A DNA stretch of 63,088 nucleotides, taken from assembly GCF_000472385.1 (NCBI RefSeq), contig NZ_AWZU01000048.1:1-63088 (forward strand). Direction: 5' to 3'. Position numbers and translations under genes: made by a program. This document shows positions 39,536-47,355 of this stretch, piece by piece. Below the pieces are notes generated by a model. That model ran no database searches, had not been told where the DNA came from, and saw only the letters and a program-made list of their open reading frames with translations. Each line of letters opens with the position of its first letter. The first letter of the stretch is position 1. This DNA is from Bradyrhizobium sp. ARR65 (GTDB lineage: Bacteria; Pseudomonadota; Alphaproteobacteria; Rhizobiales; Xanthobacteraceae).

Positions 39536-40531
39536 ATGATCGATATGCCGCCGCTCCAATTCGCGCATGTGAACGGCATCCGTATGGGCTTTTATGAAGC
39601 CGGCCCGAAGACCGACACGCCGCCGCTCGTGCTTTGCCATGGCTGGCCCGAACTGGCTTTTTCGTGGCGGTATCAGATCAAGGCGTTGAGCGAAGCCGGA
39701 ATTCGTGTCATCGCGCCCGACCAGCGCGGCTATGGCGCGACCGACTGCCCGGAGCCCGTCGAGGCCTATGACATCGAGCATCTGACCGGCGACCTCGTCG
39801 GCCTGCTCGATCATCTCGGCATCGACAAGGCGATTTTCGTCGGCCACGACTGGGGCGGTTTCGTCGTCTGGCAGATGCCGCTGCGGTACCTTGAGCGCGT
39901 TGCCGGGGTCGTCGGCCTCAACACGCCGCACACCAACCGTGCCTGGGCCGACCCGATCGAGCTGTTGCGTGCTCGTTTCGGCGCGGACATGTATATCGTG
40001 CAATTCCAGGACGGCGCGCACGAGCCGGACAGAATCTTTGGCAGCCGCGTGGAGCAGACCTTCGACTTCTTCATGCGCAAGCCGCTGCCGCGCAACGACG
40101 CACCATCGGCCGAGCCGCCGGTTGCGGGCATCGGCGCCTTGCCGAAGGTCAATCTCGCTTTTCCGCAGATCGTCGCCAGCTATGACGGAAAACTCGATCC
40201 CCGACAGCCATTTCTTTCGTCGGAGGAGATGCAGGTCTTTGTCGACACCTTCACGCGGACCGGCTTCACCGGTGGCATCAACTGGTACCGCAACATGTCA
40301 CGCAACTGGCAGCGCTCGGCCGATCTCGATCACATCGTGCGCGTGCCGTCCCTGATGATCATGGCCGAGAACGATCGCGTGCTGCCGCCGTCGGCCGCCG
40401 ACGGAATGGAGAAGCTGGTGCCGGACCTGGAGAAATATCTTGTGCGCGACAGCGGCCACTGGACCCAACAGGAAAAGCCGGACGAGGTCAGCGCCAAGCT
40501 GATCGAATGGCGCCGACGGCGGTTCGGGTAG
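39536..40531 (+). CDS. Alpha/beta hydrolase, epoxide hydrolase-like
   Basis: A 331-residue hydrolase. The oxyanion motif is HGWPELAFSWRYQI, the nucleophile Asp sits in FVGHDWGGFVVWQ (GHDWGG replaces the Ser of esterases), and the His in DSGHWTQQEKP ends the triad. This set is typical of soluble epoxide hydrolases, which open epoxides to diols through an ester intermediate. Cap Tyr candidates lie between residues 150 and 240. RBS GGGAGG precedes the ATG. Haloalkane dehalogenase is a less likely alternative. Confidence 0.85.
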   Translation: MIDMPPLQFAHVNGIRMGFYEAGPKTDTPPLVLCHGWPELAFSWRYQIKALSEAGIRVIAPDQRGYGATDCPEPVEAYDIEHLTGDLVGLLDHLGIDKAIFVGHDWGGFVVWQMPLRYLERVAGVVGLNTPHTNRAWADPIELLRARFGADMYIVQFQDGAHEPDRIFGSRVEQTFDFFMRKPLPRNDAPSAEPPVAGIGALPKVNLAFPQIVASYDGKLDPRQPFLSSEEMQVFVDTFTRTGFTGGINWYRNMSRNWQRSADLDHIVRVPSLMIMAENDRVLPPSAADGMEKLVPDLEKYLVRDSGHWTQQEKPDEVSAKLIEWRRRRFG

Positions 40532-40592
40532 ACGTGCACTCCCTTTCGTCGTCCCGGATCGCGCTCGCTCGTCCGGAACGACGAAGAAGATG

Positions 40593-41513
40593 CTACGCCG
40601 CCTTCGCCGCCGCCCCGTGCGCGTGCGCTGCGATCGCATCGATGATCTGCGGCCACAGCTCGACCGCGAGCACATGCCCCATGCCTTCGATCATCAGGAG
40701 CTTTGCCCCGGGAATAGATGCCGCGGTGTCCTTTCCGCCAAAAGGGTGCACCAGTGGATCGGCCGTGCCGTGGATGACAAGCGTCGGCGCCTTCACCGAT
40801 GCCAGCCGCTCCTTGCGGCTGCCGGAAGCGAGGATCGCGCGCAATTGCCGCCCGCTGCCGGCGGGGCTCAGGCCGCGCGCAAAGATGCGTTCGGCGCGGG
40901 AGCGGTCGAGCGCTTCATCTTGCGGAAAGCGGCCGGTGCGCAGAATCTTGTAGGTCTGCGCAAAGCGCGTGATGAATTCGTCTTTCGTGTTGGGCGGCGG
41001 CGCCATCAGGACAGCCGTCGCCTGGCGGCTCGGCGGCGGCACGCGCGGATTGCCCGTGGTCGACATGATCGACGTCAGCGAACGCAGCCGGTGCGGGAAG
41101 GAGATAGCCACTTCCTGGGCGATCATGCCACCCATGGACGCGCCGACCAGATGCGCCGAGTGGATGCCGAGCGCATCCATGACGCCAACCGTGTCCTTGG
41201 CCATGTCATCGAGCTTGTAGGGCGCAGTGACCGGAATGTGGAGGAAACGTAGTTTGAGCAGTTCGAGCGGGGTCAGCCGCTTGCCGCCGGAAAGCTTTGA
41301 GGATCTGCCGATGTCGCGATTGTCGAAACGGATGACGCGGAAGCCGCGCGCGGCGAGGTGCGCGCAGAATGCGTCGTCCCACAGCACCATCTGCGCGCCG
41401 AGCCCCATGATGAGGAGCATGGGTTCGGCATCGGCAGCGCCAAAGATCTCGTAACAGATGTCGATGCCGTTGGCGCGGACGAACTGTTCTCCCTGATGGG
41501 CGACTGAGCTCAC
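40593..41513 (-). CDS. Alpha/beta hydrolase
   Basis: A 306-residue hydrolase with nucleophile Ser in VGASMGGMIAQEVA, oxyanion region IMGLGAQMVLWDDAFC, and catalytic Asp/His candidates near HGTADPLVHPFGG and EGMGHVLAVELWP. The layout matches the esterase/aclacinomycin methylesterase-like group. It is convergent with the epoxide hydrolase gene. The substrate is unknown. Confidence 0.85.
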   Translation of the reverse strand: MSSVAHQGEQFVRANGIDICYEIFGAADAEPMLLIMGLGAQMVLWDDAFCAHLAARGFRVIRFDNRDIGRSSKLSGGKRLTPLELLKLRFLHIPVTAPYKLDDMAKDTVGVMDALGIHSAHLVGASMGGMIAQEVAISFPHRLRSLTSIMSTTGNPRVPPPSRQATAVLMAPPPNTKDEFITRFAQTYKILRTGRFPQDEALDRSRAERIFARGLSPAGSGRQLRAILASGSRKERLASVKAPTLVIHGTADPLVHPFGGKDTAASIPGAKLLMIEGMGHVLAVELWPQIIDAIAAHAHGAAAKAA

Positions 41514-41747
41514 GTCGGTGTTTCCTCTGCAGGTTGGCTTTGCGAGGTCATACTTAAGGAGAAGGGTTCAAATCACGGCCTTGAGTATCGCAGAATAGAT
41601 GCCAGCGGTATTGCTGTTTCGGCCACGGAGCTTGAGCACTCGGCTCGGCTCGTCGCAGCCGCATGGCCGGCCGACAAGCGGACCAGCCGCGTGGCCGACC
41701 AACAACAAGGCCGCAAATCCCGCGCGATGCGGAGTTGGCATGGCTGA

Positions 41748-41956
41748 AAGACCAGCGACGCTCTCGCGTTATGGCAAAAGATGTTTGGCGAGATGCAGAA
41801 GGGGTTCAATTCCCTCGCCAACTGGGGCGTGGCTGCAGAAGGTGCCGGAAGCCGCAGCCCGGGCGCCAAGACCGTCGCGGTCCAAGGCCTCCGCCTTCGG
41901 CTGAAGAAAATAAGTGAGCGACGCGACCGCAGTTTTAGCGGATTAGAGGTATCATG
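41748..41956 (+). pseudogene. Possible remnant of a phasin-associated small gene
   Basis: In the 588-base gap before the phasin, one frame reads DALALWQKMFGEMQKGFNSLANWG and then loses family-like sequence before a stop at 41954. It follows an in-frame stop at 41745 with no start and RBS. The stretch reminds me of small bradyrhizobial phasin or granule-associated proteins. It may be a decayed copy; it could also be chance. The rest of 41514-41990 shows no gene. Confidence 0.25.
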
Positions 41957-41992
41957 AAACCTATAATGATCACGGATGCGTGATACCGCAAT

Positions 41993-42033
41993 GCAACATA
42001 TATGTTGCGATGCACAATCAATTTTGGCATAAC
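41993..42033 (+). promoter_or_regulatory. Phasin promoter with perfect palindrome (candidate PhaR site)
   Basis: GCAACATA-TATGTTGC (41993-42008) is a perfect 16-base palindrome. It overlaps TGC-GAT-GCA (42006-42014), resembling the TGCA-rich sites recognised by PhaR repressors upstream of phasin genes. TTGCGA (42005-42010) and CATAAC (42028-42033), 17 bases apart, fit a promoter. The operator would cover the -35 box. Confidence 0.5.
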
Positions 42034-42101
42034 GAGCGTGTGCCCTGGGCCAATCCGGACGGGGTGAGCCCATAGCTCGAATCTGAGGATGGAGAGAACC
42101 T

Positions 42102-42578
42102 ATGACCACTGAGACGAATTCCGTGTTCGACAGTGTGAAGGAAGCCTTCGCGCCCGTCACCGAGGCGTTCAAGAATCTGCAGAACGCGGAAGTTCCCGAA
42201 GCCGCCCGCGAGTTCGTGAAGCGTGCGGCCAATACCGCGAAGGAGCGGGTTGCCGAAGCCTATGCCGGCTCGGAGAAGGTGACTGCCGTGATCGAAACCG
42301 CCGTTGCTGATTCCATCAGCGAGGCGACCAAGATCGGCCGCAACATTCAGCAGGCGATCTATCAGGACACCGAGGCGTTCTTCGCTGGCATCGACAAGCT
42401 GGCCTCCGCCAGGACCTTCAACGAAGCGGTGCAGATCCAGTCGGACCTTGCGCGCGCCAGCGGCGAAACCTTCCTCTCGCGGGCCAAGTCGACCGGCGAG
42501 TATTTCGGCAAGCTCGTCGCGAACGGTGCGAAGACCGTGCAGGACAACTTCGCCAAGGCCTACAACAAGACGGCCTGA
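42102..42578 (+). CDS. Phasin family protein
   Basis: A 158-residue, mostly helical, amphipathic protein without Cys. The middle (REFVKRAANTAKERVAEAYAGSEK) and the C-terminal (QSDLARASGETFLSRAKSTGEYFGKL) stretches are typical of Rhizobiales phasins that coat polyhydroxyalkanoate granules. Low complexity in Ala, Glu and Lys and heptad-like spacing suggest coiled coils. GGAGAG precedes the ATG. It is monocistronic: a palindromic promoter lies upstream and a strong terminator downstream. Confidence 0.88.
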   Translation: MTTETNSVFDSVKEAFAPVTEAFKNLQNAEVPEAAREFVKRAANTAKERVAEAYAGSEKVTAVIETAVADSISEATKIGRNIQQAIYQDTEAFFAGIDKLASARTFNEAVQIQSDLARASGETFLSRAKSTGEYFGKLVANGAKTVQDNFAKAYNKTA

Positions 42579-42606
42579 TTGCACTTCAAATCGGCGGATC
42601 ATTCGC

Positions 42607-42635
42607 AAGGCCCGCTCCGCGCGGGCCTTTTTTTC
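42607..42635 (+). terminator. Rho-independent terminator after the phasin gene
   Basis: Stem AAGGCCCGC / GCGGGCCTT with a five-base loop (TCCGC), followed by a run of seven T. It lies 29 bases past the phasin stop. This is the clearest terminator in the window. Confidence 0.85.
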
Positions 42636-42640
42636 TTCGT

Positions 42641-42672
42641 GCGAGGGGCGCAAGCGACGACGCAATCCAGAC
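42641..42672. repeat. Single-arm repeat (GCGAGGGGCG ... GCAATCCAGA)
   Basis: A partial copy of the GAAGCAATCCAGA family seen at 2160 and 60738, here with GCAAGCGACGACGCAATCCAGA. It lies just after the phasin terminator. Confidence 0.4.
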
Positions 42673-42799
42673 AGCCCGCCCCATATGGTCCGCTTGAATG
42701 GCGGAGAAGTCGGCCTAGCTAAATTGAAGGCCGCAGAGTGCCCTCATGCATCGGCGCACTCATCCGCCGGAGAGGCGAGATCAAGCGAGAAAATCGAGG

Positions 42800-43567
42800 A
42801 TGTCCATCCCCGCGCAAATCCCGCGCCCACCGTCCAAGACTTTGATGCTGCTCGAGGGCAGAGCGATCCACGAACTCGGCGCTTTTATCGGCAGCCTGCC
42901 GCTGCTGAGCCTGGCGCCACGCGGCGACGGTCACCCGGTTCTCGTATTGCCGGGTCTTGTCGCTTCGGATCTGTCGACACGGCCGCTGCGCAGCTTTCTG
43001 AAGAACCGCGGCTACGCGGTGAGCGGCTGGCGCTTGGGGCGCAACTATGGCCCTCGCGACGGTGTGCACGAGGCCATGGTCGATCTGGTCCGCGAGCTGA
43101 ACGACGCGCATGGGCGCAAGATCAGCCTGGTTGGCTGGAGCCTTGGCGGTCTCTACGCCAGGCAGCTTGCCAAGATGATGCCGGAACGGGTGCGCAGCGT
43201 GATCACGCTGGCAAGCCCCTTCGCGGGCCATCCCAAGGCGACCAATGCCTGGCGCGTGTATGAACTCGTCAGTGGCCGTCGGGCCGACGAGGTCGATCCG
43301 CGCTTTGGCTCGCTTGCCGAGCCGCCGCCAGTGCCAACCACCGCGATCTACAGCCGCAGCGACGGCATCTGCGCCTGGCAGGGCTGCATGGAAAAGAAAT
43401 CGGCCAATTCGGAGAGCATCGAGGTGCAAAGCAGCCATTGCGGGATGGGCTATCATCCCGCGGTCGTCTATGCGATCGCCGATCGCCTGGCGCAGCCGGA
43501 GGGCCGCTGGCGGCCGTTCGACCGCAGCGGTTGGCGTGGTCTCCTCTATCCCGATCCACATAGGTAG
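42800..43567 (+). CDS. Alpha/beta hydrolase (lipase/PHB-depolymerase-like)
   Basis: A 255-residue hydrolase with nucleophile Ser in LVGWSLGGLYARQLAK and late residues SDGICAWQGC and SSHCGMGYHP supplying Asp and His candidates. ATG at 42800 is taken because MSIPAQIP begins the plausible domain; an ATG at 42746 gives a longer Arg-rich tail. It follows the phasin by 220 bases, so a role in polymer or lipid turnover is possible but not shown. No secretion signal is seen. Confidence 0.75.
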   Translation: MSIPAQIPRPPSKTLMLLEGRAIHELGAFIGSLPLLSLAPRGDGHPVLVLPGLVASDLSTRPLRSFLKNRGYAVSGWRLGRNYGPRDGVHEAMVDLVRELNDAHGRKISLVGWSLGGLYARQLAKMMPERVRSVITLASPFAGHPKATNAWRVYELVSGRRADEVDPRFGSLAEPPPVPTTAIYSRSDGICAWQGCMEKKSANSESIEVQSSHCGMGYHPAVVYAIADRLAQPEGRWRPFDRSGWRGLLYPDPHR

Positions 43568-43618
43568 ATCGCTGCGCGACGTTGTGCCTAGGCTGAAAAT
43601 CGCGGTAAGCGTGGGCGC

Positions 43619-44497
43619 ATGCCGCAGCCTGCCGCGCTCAGTCGCATCATCCATCAGCTCAAGCGCGAGCCCTCGCGCACCGGCTCCATCGTCATCACCG
43701 TGTTCGGCGACGCCATCGTGCCGCGCGGCGGCTCGGTGTGGCTCGGGACGCTCCTGGAATTCTTCACGGCCCTCGACATCGATAGCGGCGTGGTGCGCAC
43801 GGCGATGTCGCGGCTCGCCGCCGACGGCTGGCTGGAACGCGAAAAGGTCGGCCGCAACAGTTTCTACCGATTGGCCGAGAAGGGCAGGGAGACCTTCGCG
43901 GCTGCGACGCGGCACATCTACGATCCGCCGCCGTCGGACTGGAGCGGACGCTTCGAACTGCTCTTGATCGCTAATGGCGAGGACCGCGAGGCCTCGCGCG
44001 AGGCGCTGAAGAATGCCGGCTTCGGCAGTCCGTTGCCCGGCGTGTGGGTGGCACCGTCAGGCGTTGCCGTTCCGCAGGAGGCGAGTCGCGCCATCCGTCT
44101 CGAAGTCTCGGCCGAGGATGACAGCGGCCGGCGGCTCTTGCGCGAGAGCTGGCCGCTCGAACGCACTGCGGACGCCTATCTGAAATTCATGAAGACCTTC
44201 GCGCCGCTGCGCGACTGGATCGGCCGCCGTGAGCGGCTCACCGACCTGGATGCCTTCATCGCGCGCATCCTCCTCATCCATTATTACCGCCGCGTGGTGC
44301 TGCGCGATCCGCTGCTGCCGGCAAAGCTCCTGCCGCGGGATTGGCCGGGGAGTGCGGCGCGCCAGCTTTGCGGCGAGATCTATCGCGCGCTGCTGATCCC
44401 GTCCGAACAATGGCTCGACAGCCACGGAACCAACGAATCCGGGCCGCTGCCGCAGGCGCGCGCGATATTGTCGCGCCGGTTCGCGGTCGCGGATTGA
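43619..44497 (+). CDS. paaX: PaaX family transcriptional repressor of phenylacetate catabolism
   Basis: A 292-residue regulator. The N-terminal winged helix contains RTAMSRLAADGWLEREKVGRNSFYRLAEKG, and the central and C-terminal domains (WTS style of PaaX) match the family length. In known systems it represses paa genes until phenylacetyl-CoA binds. It sits 77 bases upstream of paaA on the same strand, fitting a local regulator. Confidence 0.92.
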   Translation: MPQPAALSRIIHQLKREPSRTGSIVITVFGDAIVPRGGSVWLGTLLEFFTALDIDSGVVRTAMSRLAADGWLEREKVGRNSFYRLAEKGRETFAAATRHIYDPPPSDWSGRFELLLIANGEDREASREALKNAGFGSPLPGVWVAPSGVAVPQEASRAIRLEVSAEDDSGRRLLRESWPLERTADAYLKFMKTFAPLRDWIGRRERLTDLDAFIARILLIHYYRRVVLRDPLLPAKLLPRDWPGSAARQLCGEIYRALLIPSEQWLDSHGTNESGPLPQARAILSRRFAVAD

Positions 44498-44512
44498 CCG
44501 ATATGTTACAAA

Positions 44513-44541
44513 AATATCTTGATTGACGATGATTATGATAT
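44513..44541 (+). promoter_or_regulatory. Candidate PaaX operator/promoter before paaA
   Basis: The AT-rich 77-base gap between paaX and paaA carries the inverted arms ATATC (44514-44518) and GATAT (44537-44541), with TTGACG (44523-44528) between them. TGATT occurs twice. PaaX is known to bind palindromes near paa promoters. Which promoter elements are used cannot be decided. Confidence 0.4.
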
Positions 44542-44574
44542 ATATTTCCCTTCAATTAATTTGGGAGGTGCGCC

Positions 44575-45567
44575 ATGTACACCCAGGCGCTGAATACGTC
44601 GCATGCGGACGATCGCAGCCTTGAGGATGCCGCGCGCGCCGCGCATTTCCAGGCGCGCGTCGATGCGGAAGAGCGCATCGAGCCGAACGACTGGATGCCG
44701 GCCGCCTACCGCAAGACCCTGGTCCGGCAGATCTCCCAACACGCTCATTCAGAGATCGTCGGCATGCTCCCGGAAGGGAACTGGATCACCCGCGCGCCGA
44801 CCTTGCGCCGCAAGGCGGCGCTGCTCGCCAAGGTTCAGGACGAATGTGGGCACGGGCTTTATCTCTATGCCGCCGCCGAAACGCTCGGCGCCTCGCGCGA
44901 GGAACTGGTCGATGCGATGCTGGCCGGAAAAGCGAAGTACTCTTCAATCTTCAATTACCCGACCCTGACCTGGGCGGATATCGGCGTGATCGGCTGGCTG
45001 GTCGACGGCGCCGCGATCATGAACCAGATTCCGCTCTGCCGCTGTTCCTATGGCCCTTATGCGCGCGCCATGATCCGGGTCTGCAAGGAAGAATCCTTTC
45101 ACCAGCGCCAGGGCTACGAGATCATGCTGACGCTTTGCAGCGGCTCCGACGAGCAGAAGGCGATGGCACAGGATGCGCTGAATCGCTGGTGGTGGCCGGT
45201 CTTGATGATGTTCGGTCCGCCCGACAAGGCGAGCCAGCACGGCGACACTTCCACCAAATGGAAGATCAAGCGCTTCTCCAATGACGAGCTGCGCCAGAAA
45301 TTCGTCGATGCCACCGTCCCGCAAGCGCAATTTTTGGGGCTCACCATTCCGGATCCCGGCATGACACAGGATGCGGACGGGCATTGGCGTTACAGCGAGA
45401 TCGATTGGGATGAGTTCAAGCAGGTGCTCGCCGGCAACGGCCCCTGCAACCGCGACCGTCTGGCGGCGCGGCGCAAGGCGCATGACGAGGGCGCCTGGGT
45501 GCGCGAAGCCGCCGCGGCTTACGCGGAAAAGCGCAAATGCCGGCAGGCCGCACAGGCCGCCGAATAG
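44575..45567 (+). CDS. paaA: 1,2-phenylacetyl-CoA epoxidase, catalytic subunit PaaA
   Basis: A 330-residue diiron monooxygenase subunit. Two ExxH pairs are visible: Glu90-His93 in VQDECGHGLYLY and Glu173-His176 in CKEESFHQRQGYE. With PaaC it forms the core that turns phenylacetyl-CoA into the ring-1,2-epoxide using O2 and electrons from PaaE. GGGAGG lies just upstream of the ATG. It begins the paaABCDE block. Confidence 0.96.
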   Translation: MYTQALNTSHADDRSLEDAARAAHFQARVDAEERIEPNDWMPAAYRKTLVRQISQHAHSEIVGMLPEGNWITRAPTLRRKAALLAKVQDECGHGLYLYAAAETLGASREELVDAMLAGKAKYSSIFNYPTLTWADIGVIGWLVDGAAIMNQIPLCRCSYGPYARAMIRVCKEESFHQRQGYEIMLTLCSGSDEQKAMAQDALNRWWWPVLMMFGPPDKASQHGDTSTKWKIKRFSNDELRQKFVDATVPQAQFLGLTIPDPGMTQDADGHWRYSEIDWDEFKQVLAGNGPCNRDRLAARRKAHDEGAWVREAAAAYAEKRKCRQAAQAAE

Positions 45568-45585
45568 GTCTTGAGGGAGGTCAGC

Positions 45586-45873
45586 ATGGCCACGCCGAAC
45601 ACGCCATTGTGGGAGGTGTTCATCCGTAGCCGCAACGGGCTTGCGCATAAGCATGTCGGCTCTCTGCATGCGAGCGATGCCACCATGGCGCTGCAGGCTG
45701 CGCGCGACATCTACACCCGCCGCGGCGAGGGCCTTTCGATCTGGGTGGTGCCGTCGAGCGCGATCACCGCGTCCGATCCGGCTGACAAGGCCATGATGTT
45801 CGAGCCGGCGGCGTCCAAGATCTACCGGCATCCGACGTTCTATGAAGTGCCAGAAGAAGTCGGGCATATGTGA
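45586..45873 (+). CDS. paaB: Phenylacetyl-CoA epoxidase subunit PaaB
   Basis: A 95-residue PaaB-family protein (TPLWEVFIRSRNGLAHKHVGSLHASD ... IYTRRGEGLSIWVVPSSAI). It bridges the PaaAC trimers in the known complex. The ATG at 45586 has GGGAGG about six bases upstream; a start at 45571 would place the RBS inside the gene. Eighteen bases after paaA. Confidence 0.95.
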   Translation: MATPNTPLWEVFIRSRNGLAHKHVGSLHASDATMALQAARDIYTRRGEGLSIWVVPSSAITASDPADKAMMFEPAASKIYRHPTFYEVPEEVGHM

Positions 45874-45880
45874 CTTTCAA

Positions 45881-45979
45881 TCCTCATGGTGAGGAGGCGC
45901 GGCAGCGCCGTCTCGAACCATGAGGCCCGGAGCCCATCCTTCGAGACGCCTGCTCACGCGGGCTCCTCAGGATGAGGAA
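45881..45979. repeat. Palindromic repeat inserted between paaB and paaC
   Basis: Outer arms TCCTCATGGTGAGGAGGC and GCCTGCTCACGCGGGCTCCTCAGGATGAGGA are inverted, with further GGCGCGGCAGCGCC and CGTCTCGAA/TTCGAGACG pairs inside. Related to 24991-25103. It breaks the otherwise tight paa operon. Confidence 0.65.
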
Positions 45980-45994
45980 GGAGCAAGTTGATCG

Positions 45995-46768
45995 ATGGTC
46001 TCCAATATCCAGGTCTCCGAAACGCCGCTGGTGCTGTACACGCTGCGTCGCGCCGATGACGCGCTGGTCCTCGGGCATCGGCTGTCGGAATGGTGCGGCC
46101 ACGCGCCGATGCTGGAGGAGGACATGGCCTTGTCAAACATCGCGCTCGATCTCCTCGGCCACGCGCGCGAGCTCTATTCCTACGCTGCCAAGGTCGAGGG
46201 CAATGACAACGAAGAGGACAAGCTCGCCTATCTGCGCGACGTCAGGCAATACCGCAACCTGCTGCTGCTCGAACAGCCGAACGGCGATTTTGCGCGCACC
46301 ATGGTGCGGCAATTGTTCTATTCCGCCTTCGCCGATCTCTATTGGCGCGCCATGACCAGATCGAGCGATGCCACGCTCGCGGCGATCGCGGGCAAATCGG
46401 AGAAGGAGAGCGCCTATCATTTGCGCCACTCCTGCGAATGGATCATCCGGCTCGGCGATGGCACAGAGGAAAGCCACGCGCGCACGCAGGCCGCGATCGA
46501 GGATCTCTGGGCCTTCACCGGCGAGATGTTTTCGGTCGATGACGCCGAGCGCGGCTTGATCGATAACGGCGCCGCGATCGATCCGGCCGGCTTGCGCCAG
46601 CAGTGGCTGACGACAATTTCCGATGTCGTCGGCGAAGCGACTTTGACGCTGCCAAACACTAGCTGGATGCAGCAAGGCGGCCGCAGTGGCCGGCACAGTG
46701 AGCATCTCGGCCACCTTTTAAGTGAGCTGCAATATATGCAGCGGACATTTCCGGGTCTGACATGGTAG
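45995..46768 (+). CDS. paaC: Phenylacetyl-CoA epoxidase structural subunit PaaC
   Basis: A 257-residue ferritin-fold subunit (MALSNIALDLLGHARELYSYAA; SAYHLRHSCEWIIRLGDG). It is a structural homologue of PaaA needed for the catalytic core. The gene follows a 121-base gap holding a palindromic repeat. Its stop overlaps the paaD start by seven bases. Confidence 0.95.
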   Translation: MVSNIQVSETPLVLYTLRRADDALVLGHRLSEWCGHAPMLEEDMALSNIALDLLGHARELYSYAAKVEGNDNEEDKLAYLRDVRQYRNLLLLEQPNGDFARTMVRQLFYSAFADLYWRAMTRSSDATLAAIAGKSEKESAYHLRHSCEWIIRLGDGTEESHARTQAAIEDLWAFTGEMFSVDDAERGLIDNGAAIDPAGLRQQWLTTISDVVGEATLTLPNTSWMQQGGRSGRHSEHLGHLLSELQYMQRTFPGLTW

Positions 46769-47274
46769 CCGTGCAGGACAAAGTCGATCACGAAATCGAC
46801 GACCAGCGACGCGCCTGGGAAGCGGCCGCGAGCGTCGTCGACCCGGAGATTCCGGTTTTGACGATCGCCGATCTCGGCGTGCTGCGGCATGTCGCGGTCG
46901 CCGGTGATCGCGTCGAAGTTGCGATCACACCGACCTATTCCGGCTGCCCCGCCATGAACATGATTGCGCTGGAGATCGAGCTGGCCCTGGAGCGCGAGGG
47001 GTTTCGCAATCCCAAAGTGCGCACCGTGCTGTCGCCGGCCTGGACGACTGACTGGATGAGCGACGAGGGGCGCCGCAAACTAAGGGAGTTCGGCATCGCG
47101 CCGCCTCTGTCTGCGAGCTCGCGCCGCGCGCTGTTTGGTGTGCAGCAGGTGGCTTGTCCGCATTGCGGTTCGGACAACACCGAGCGGCTCTCGGAGTTCG
47201 GCTCGACCTCCTGCAAGGCCCTGTGGCGCTGCAAGAGCTGCCGCGAGCCTTTTGATTATTTCAAATGCCATTGA
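46762..47274 (+). CDS. paaD: PaaD, assembly factor for phenylacetyl-CoA epoxidase (MIP18 family)
   Basis: A 170-residue protein: the N-terminal MIP18/DUF59 domain (DPEIPVLTIADLGVLR; YSGCPAMNMIALEI with the conserved Cys) is followed by a C-terminal zinc ribbon with four or more Cys (ACPHCGSDN ... CKALWRCKSCREPF). It is thought to mature the Fe-S or iron centres of the epoxidase. Overlaps paaC by seven bases. Confidence 0.94.
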   Translation: MVAVQDKVDHEIDDQRRAWEAAASVVDPEIPVLTIADLGVLRHVAVAGDRVEVAITPTYSGCPAMNMIALEIELALEREGFRNPKVRTVLSPAWTTDWMSDEGRRKLREFGIAPPLSASSRRALFGVQQVACPHCGSDNTERLSEFGSTSCKALWRCKSCREPFDYFKCH

Positions 47275-47293
47275 CGTCACGCGTGAGACTTTG

Positions 47294-47326
47294 GGTTGCT
47301 TCGTCGCTCCGCTCCTCGCAATGACG
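47294..47326. repeat. Single-arm repeat between paaD and paaE
   Basis: GGTTGCTTCGTCGCTCCGCTCCTCGCAATGACG is the inverted arm of the GAAGCAATCC family. It lies in the 81-base gap between paaD and paaE. Confidence 0.45.
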
Positions 47327-47355
47327 CCGGCATGTGTATTGAGAGCAGAATTGTA

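Noticed and set aside
38968..39597. 209-residue plus-strand ORF over the DUF6489 gene
   Set aside because: Overlaps the better-supported DUF6489 frame and its RBS; no domain seen.
41514..41990. Possible intact gene in the 588-base gap before the phasin
   Set aside because: All frames are interrupted or lack an RBS; only a short phasin-like stretch is notable and is listed as a possible remnant.
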